Assembly: GCA_027493625.1 (NCBI GenBank)
Contig: JAOSKM010000001.1
Location: forward strand, 84,657 to 148,656
From: Planctomycetota bacterium
GTDB taxonomy: Bacteria; Planctomycetota; UBA8742; UBA2392
DNA length: 64,000 bases
Reading direction: 5' to 3'
How positions within the stretch are numbered: the first letter of the stretch is position 1; each line of letters starts with the position of its first letter. The translations under genes were made by a program, and so were the position numbers. The notes below the pieces were generated by a model. It had not been told where the DNA came from. It searched no databases and saw only the letters and a program-made list of their open reading frames with translations. Below, piece by piece: positions 61,662-64,000 of this stretch.

Positions 61662-61942
61662 TGGGAACTTTCCACTCAGACAAGGGCGCCCTGCACGGCA
61701 TGACCGTGGTGGTGAAAACCACCGGCAAGGCCGTGTACATCGGGCGCTGCGACACGCAGACGCCGGACGGCATCTTCCTGAACGACGCCGACAAGCACGA
61801 GGAAGGCCAGGACGGCAAGAGCAACGCCGAGTACGTGCAGACCGCCGCCCAGTGGGGCCACTGGCCGCGCATCAAGTACATCAGCATCCCGACGCGAGAG
61901 ATCAGCGAAGTCACCCGCCTGGCCGACGTGAAGCAGGGCTGA
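61661..61942 (+). CDS. Small beta-rich protein, second of a paralogous pair
   Basis: 93 residues. Starts MGTFHSDKGALHGMTVVVKTTG and includes YIGRCDTQTPDGIFLNDADKHE and GHWPRIKYISIPTREISEVTRL, the last closely matching the upstream gene. Its ATG overlaps the preceding stop (TAATG), indicating translational coupling and likely heteromer formation. Function unknown; operon with mrp and bacilliredoxin suggests a link to redox or Fe-S biology. Confidence 0.7.
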   Translation: MGTFHSDKGALHGMTVVVKTTGKAVYIGRCDTQTPDGIFLNDADKHEEGQDGKSNAEYVQTAAQWGHWPRIKYISIPTREISEVTRLADVKQG

Positions 61943-62581
61943 TTACTCGGAAGGACTGATCAGTCGCCGCGCTCGATCGAGGGCGTCCGGGTCTTCCATC
62001 AGCACCGCGTATTGGCTGAGTTGTTCGTTTATCCAGCTGCGGTCCAGGTCAGGATACGTTTCGACAAGCAGCGCGACGTCGCGCAGGTCCTGCGGACGCC
62101 CGGCGATCAGCTTCATCACGCAGAGAGATTCCGCGGGGAACAGGCGAACGGACTGGCCTTGAATTACTCGCTGCACGCTGCGTCGCATGCTCTCCATTTC
62201 GAATGGCAACATGCCCAGTACCACATCCACGGGCACAGCCGTTCCGGTGTGTCTCATCAGCAGGGTTCGGCTGGCCAGGGCGAACTCAACAGCGTCCTTG
62301 TACCTGGGCTCGAAACCCGCTTCTTCCAGCGATTCGAACACGGTGTCCGGGCTGTCGGTGGTGATGATAACGATGTCGACGTCATCGGTTGGTCGCACTG
62401 GCCCGAGTAAGCCGACAGCGACACCGCCGATCAATGCCGCTTCATAACCGGACTCTTCAGACCAAGAGAAGACTTCCGCCAGTGCCCGAAGCAGTTGTTC
62501 AGGCATCCATGCGTTCGAGGCTTCCGCGGCGGACTCGCGCCCAGATTGATCGGACTCGCGCTTCTTCTTTTTCTTCGCCAT
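61943..62581 (-). CDS. Nucleotidyltransferase-fold protein
   Basis: 212 residues with a Lys-rich start MAKKKKKRES. The fold signature is G52-G53-V-A-V-G followed by T65-D66-D67-V-D69 (GGVAVGLLGPVRPTDDVDI), as in AbiEii/MNT-like or DUF6036 nucleotidyltransferases. The later segment SLCVMKLIAGRPQDLRDVALL, with RPQDLRD, is the typical third motif. Such proteins include toxin or antitoxin components but also housekeeping enzymes. It overlaps the small upstream gene by 83 bases. Which role applies is undecided. Confidence 0.8.
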   Translation of the reverse strand: MAKKKKKRESDQSGRESAAEASNAWMPEQLLRALAEVFSWSEESGYEAALIGGVAVGLLGPVRPTDDVDIVIITTDSPDTVFESLEEAGFEPRYKDAVEFALASRTLLMRHTGTAVPVDVVLGMLPFEMESMRRSVQRVIQGQSVRLFPAESLCVMKLIAGRPQDLRDVALLVETYPDLDRSWINEQLSQYAVLMEDPDALDRARRLISPSE

Positions 62582-62744
62582 GCACTGTGCCGGAATCGTG
62601 GTGAGGTGGGATGAAACATTGGGCCGTGCGCTGAAGCAGATCTTCGAAGTTGGCTTCGCGACGCTCCTGCTGAATGCGCGCAGCGGTTGCCTTCATGCCG
62701 GCAATGCGAATCTTCCAAAGCACCCTGAGTTCGCCGTCGTCCAT
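62499..62744 (-). CDS. Small basic protein overlapping the nucleotidyltransferase gene
   Basis: 81 residues: MDDGELRVLWKIRIAGMKATA opening, a helix rich in Arg/Gln/Glu (ARIQQERREANFEDLLQRTA), then a basic tail that overlaps the start of the next gene in another frame by 83 bases. A TATACT box ends just before its ATG. The start and helix look like a real protein; the extended C-terminal tail may not be. It may be a partner (antitoxin-like) of the nucleotidyltransferase; this is inferred from overlap only. Confidence 0.5.
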   Translation of the reverse strand: MDDGELRVLWKIRIAGMKATAARIQQERREANFEDLLQRTAQCFIPPHHDSGTVHGEEKEEARVRSIWARVRRGSLERMDA

Positions 62745-62750
62745 GTCACA

Positions 62751-62756
62751 AGTATA
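62751..62756 (-). promoter_or_regulatory. Possible -10 box, leaderless start
   Basis: TATACT on the minus strand lies six bases upstream of the ATG at 62744, so transcription would begin at or near the start codon. It lies just after the repaired SRAP stop (62764-62762). Confidence 0.35.
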
Positions 62757-62761
62757 CCATC

Positions 62762-63447
62762 CTACTCAAACCCCAGCGACTGCTGGCCCGGGGCCGGCTT
62801 GGGCGCCTGGTCGGGCTTGGGGCTCTCGCAGGGAAGGCTTCCAGCTCGCCCTCTTCGGCCGCGTGCAGCAGGTCTTCGGGCGGGTCTTCGTCGAACAGCC
62901 AGCGCACCACGTCGTCGGGGCGCACGATGATCGGCTCGCGGTCGTGCCAGCGGCTCATCCATGGCGAAGCCTCGGCCGTGACAATGCTGCACCAGTCCAC
63001 GTCGTCGTCGTGGCGCCACAGGCCCGCGAACAGCAGGCCTTCGCCGTCCGCGCGCTGGAAGGCCCAGGGCTGCTTGGCGCCCTTCTCGCCGGTCCATTCA
63101 AAGAAGCCCTGCGCCGGCACCAGGCAGCGCTGCGTGCGCCAGGGTTTCGACCACGTGGCCTTGTCGGCCAGGCTTTCGCCCTTGGCGTTGAACAGCGGCG
63201 ACTTCACCTTGTTGTAGCGGCTTGGGATGTGGCCCCACTTCAGCAGCCGCGGCTCGACTTCGGCGTCTTCGTTGCCCACGAAGGCCAGCACCTTTGTGGT
63301 GGGACGCACGTCGTAGTTCTGCTCGCGCCAGTCGATGTCGCGCTGCAGCTGGTCCAGTTGCTCGCAGATCATGTCCGCCAGCTCGGGCGGGAAGTAATGC
63401 CGCACCAGCGTCTTGATCGACTTCACCGTGTAGAAGCGGCCGCACAT
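62762..63447 (-). CDS. SRAP-family protein (HMCES/YedK), frameshift near 3' end
   Basis: Shields abasic sites in single-stranded DNA through a covalent bond to Cys2. Starts MCGRFYTVKSIKTLVRHYF, with Cys2 intact, RPTTKVLAFV near 48, the QGFFEWTGEKGAKQPWAF active region with the conserved Glu, and SRWHDREPIIV with the His. After LEAFP the frame as written gives an unnatural Arg/Pro tail ending at 62746. One extra C in the coding-strand CCC run (plus strand 62831-62833) restores CESPKPDQAPKPAPG and a stop at 62762, for 228 residues. Confidence 0.85.
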
Positions 63448-63453
63448 GGCGGT

Positions 63454-63999
63454 CTATTCTAGCTCGGAGATCACGCTGTCGAAGGCGCCACTGTTGGCGA
63501 GCTCGCGGATCGTGGCGAAATCCTCATGCAGCACGCGATCCTGCTTCAGCGGCTTGACCCGCTTGCGCACGGCGTCGGCCAGCGCTTCCACCAGCTTGCC
63601 GCCCTTCAGAGGCCGGTGGTAGTCCAGCGCCAGGCGCCCGGCCAGCAGCTCGATGCTTAACAAGTGCTGCAAATTCTCGAACACCGTGCGCGCCTTCAGC
63701 GCGGCCGTCACGCCCATGCTGACGTGGTCTTCCTTGTTGGCGCTGGTCGGGATGCTGTCCACGCTGGCGGGGTGGCTGAACACCTTGTTCTCGCTGGCCA
63801 GCGCGGCCGCGACCACCTGCGCGATCATCAGGCCGCTGTTGAGGCCGCTGCTCCCCACCAGGAAGGGCGGCAGGTTGCTGAGGTCCGGATTGACCATCTG
63901 CTCCGTGCGGCGCTCGCTGATCGCGCCCAGCTCGGACATCAAAATGGCGAGAAAATCCAGCGCCTGGCTGAGCGGCTGGCCGTGGAAGTTGCCGGCGCT
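63454..63999 (-). CDS. hutH: Histidine ammonia-lyase, C-terminal part (cut by window edge)
   Basis: First enzyme of histidine degradation (histidine to urocanate). Only the last 181 codons are here, entering at SAGNFHGQPLSQALDFLAI, the conserved GNFHG motif, followed by ELGAISERRTEQM and the SSGLNSGLMIAQVVAAAL segment, then STP-type core ASVDSIPTSANKEDHVSMG (split in the family as SIPTSANKEDHVSMG) and the C-terminal helices. The MIO-forming A-S-G lies beyond the window. Ends 6 bases before the SRAP gene on the same strand. Confidence 0.93.
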   Translation of the reverse strand, partial: SAGNFHGQPLSQALDFLAILMSELGAISERRTEQMVNPDLSNLPPFLVGSSGLNSGLMIAQVVAAALASENKVFSHPASVDSIPTSANKEDHVSMGVTAALKARTVFENLQHLLSIELLAGRLALDYHRPLKGGKLVEALADAVRKRVKPLKQDRVLHEDFATIRELANSGAFDSVISELE

Positions 64000-64000
64000 G

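Overview
The window is a GC-rich bacterial chromosome segment, probably from the Planctomycetota or a related PVC-type lineage. The lineage is inferred from gene style: Ser/Thr kinases with a DWG motif fused to beta-propellers, a secreted prenyltransferase/squalene-cyclase-repeat protein, ECF sigma/anti-sigma pairs, IS200-like REP-associated transposases and abundant intergenic palindromes. No rRNA or other direct taxonomic marker is present.

Positions 1-18,397 (minus strand) hold a nearly complete type VI secretion (T6SS) locus, transcribed fha1-fha2-tssJ-tssK-tssL-tssM-tagF-tssA-tssB-tssC-hcp-tssE-tssF-tssG-clpV, with clpV cut by the window edge. No vgrG, PAAR or effector gene is visible. 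Four intergenic hairpins built from degenerate 7-base repeats sit between tssA/tssB, tssB/tssC, hcp/tssE and tssE/tssF. Divergent from the locus is a PP2C phosphatase-NTPase-TPR protein, and at 23-29 kb lies a Ser/Thr kinase-beta-propeller-PDZ protein of about 1,946 residues. Together with TagF and the FHA proteins these could form a phospho-threonine switch for the T6SS.

Between phosphatase and kinase lies the most notable gene: an exported thioredoxin-like protein whose CGPC motif reads TGA-G-P-C, followed at bacterial-SECIS distance by a perfect stem-loop. It is a candidate selenocysteine protein.

Positions 29-45 kb hold housekeeping and exported genes (gltX, kbl-like, queA, amrS, large surface or periplasmic proteins) separated by repeat-rich spacers: an IS200/RAYT gene flanked by inverted REP palindromes, a six-copy 25-bp array, and a six-copy 282-bp tandem array. 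Positions 45-53 kb carry a UvrD/PcrA helicase and two ECF sigma factors, each overlapping a membrane partner by ATGA. Positions 53-64 kb carry maf, two SDR epimerases, an unusually long PBP2-type transpeptidase, mrp with a bacilliredoxin, a nucleotidyltransferase-fold protein, an SRAP protein and the 3' end of hutH.

At least five places show a conserved reading frame broken by one base in a short homopolymer (tssF, the kinase, the coiled-coil/STN gene twice, SRAP). Each returns to a whole-codon gene when the run is changed by one base, so residual assembly indels are the simplest explanation, and gene breaks here should be read with that in mind.
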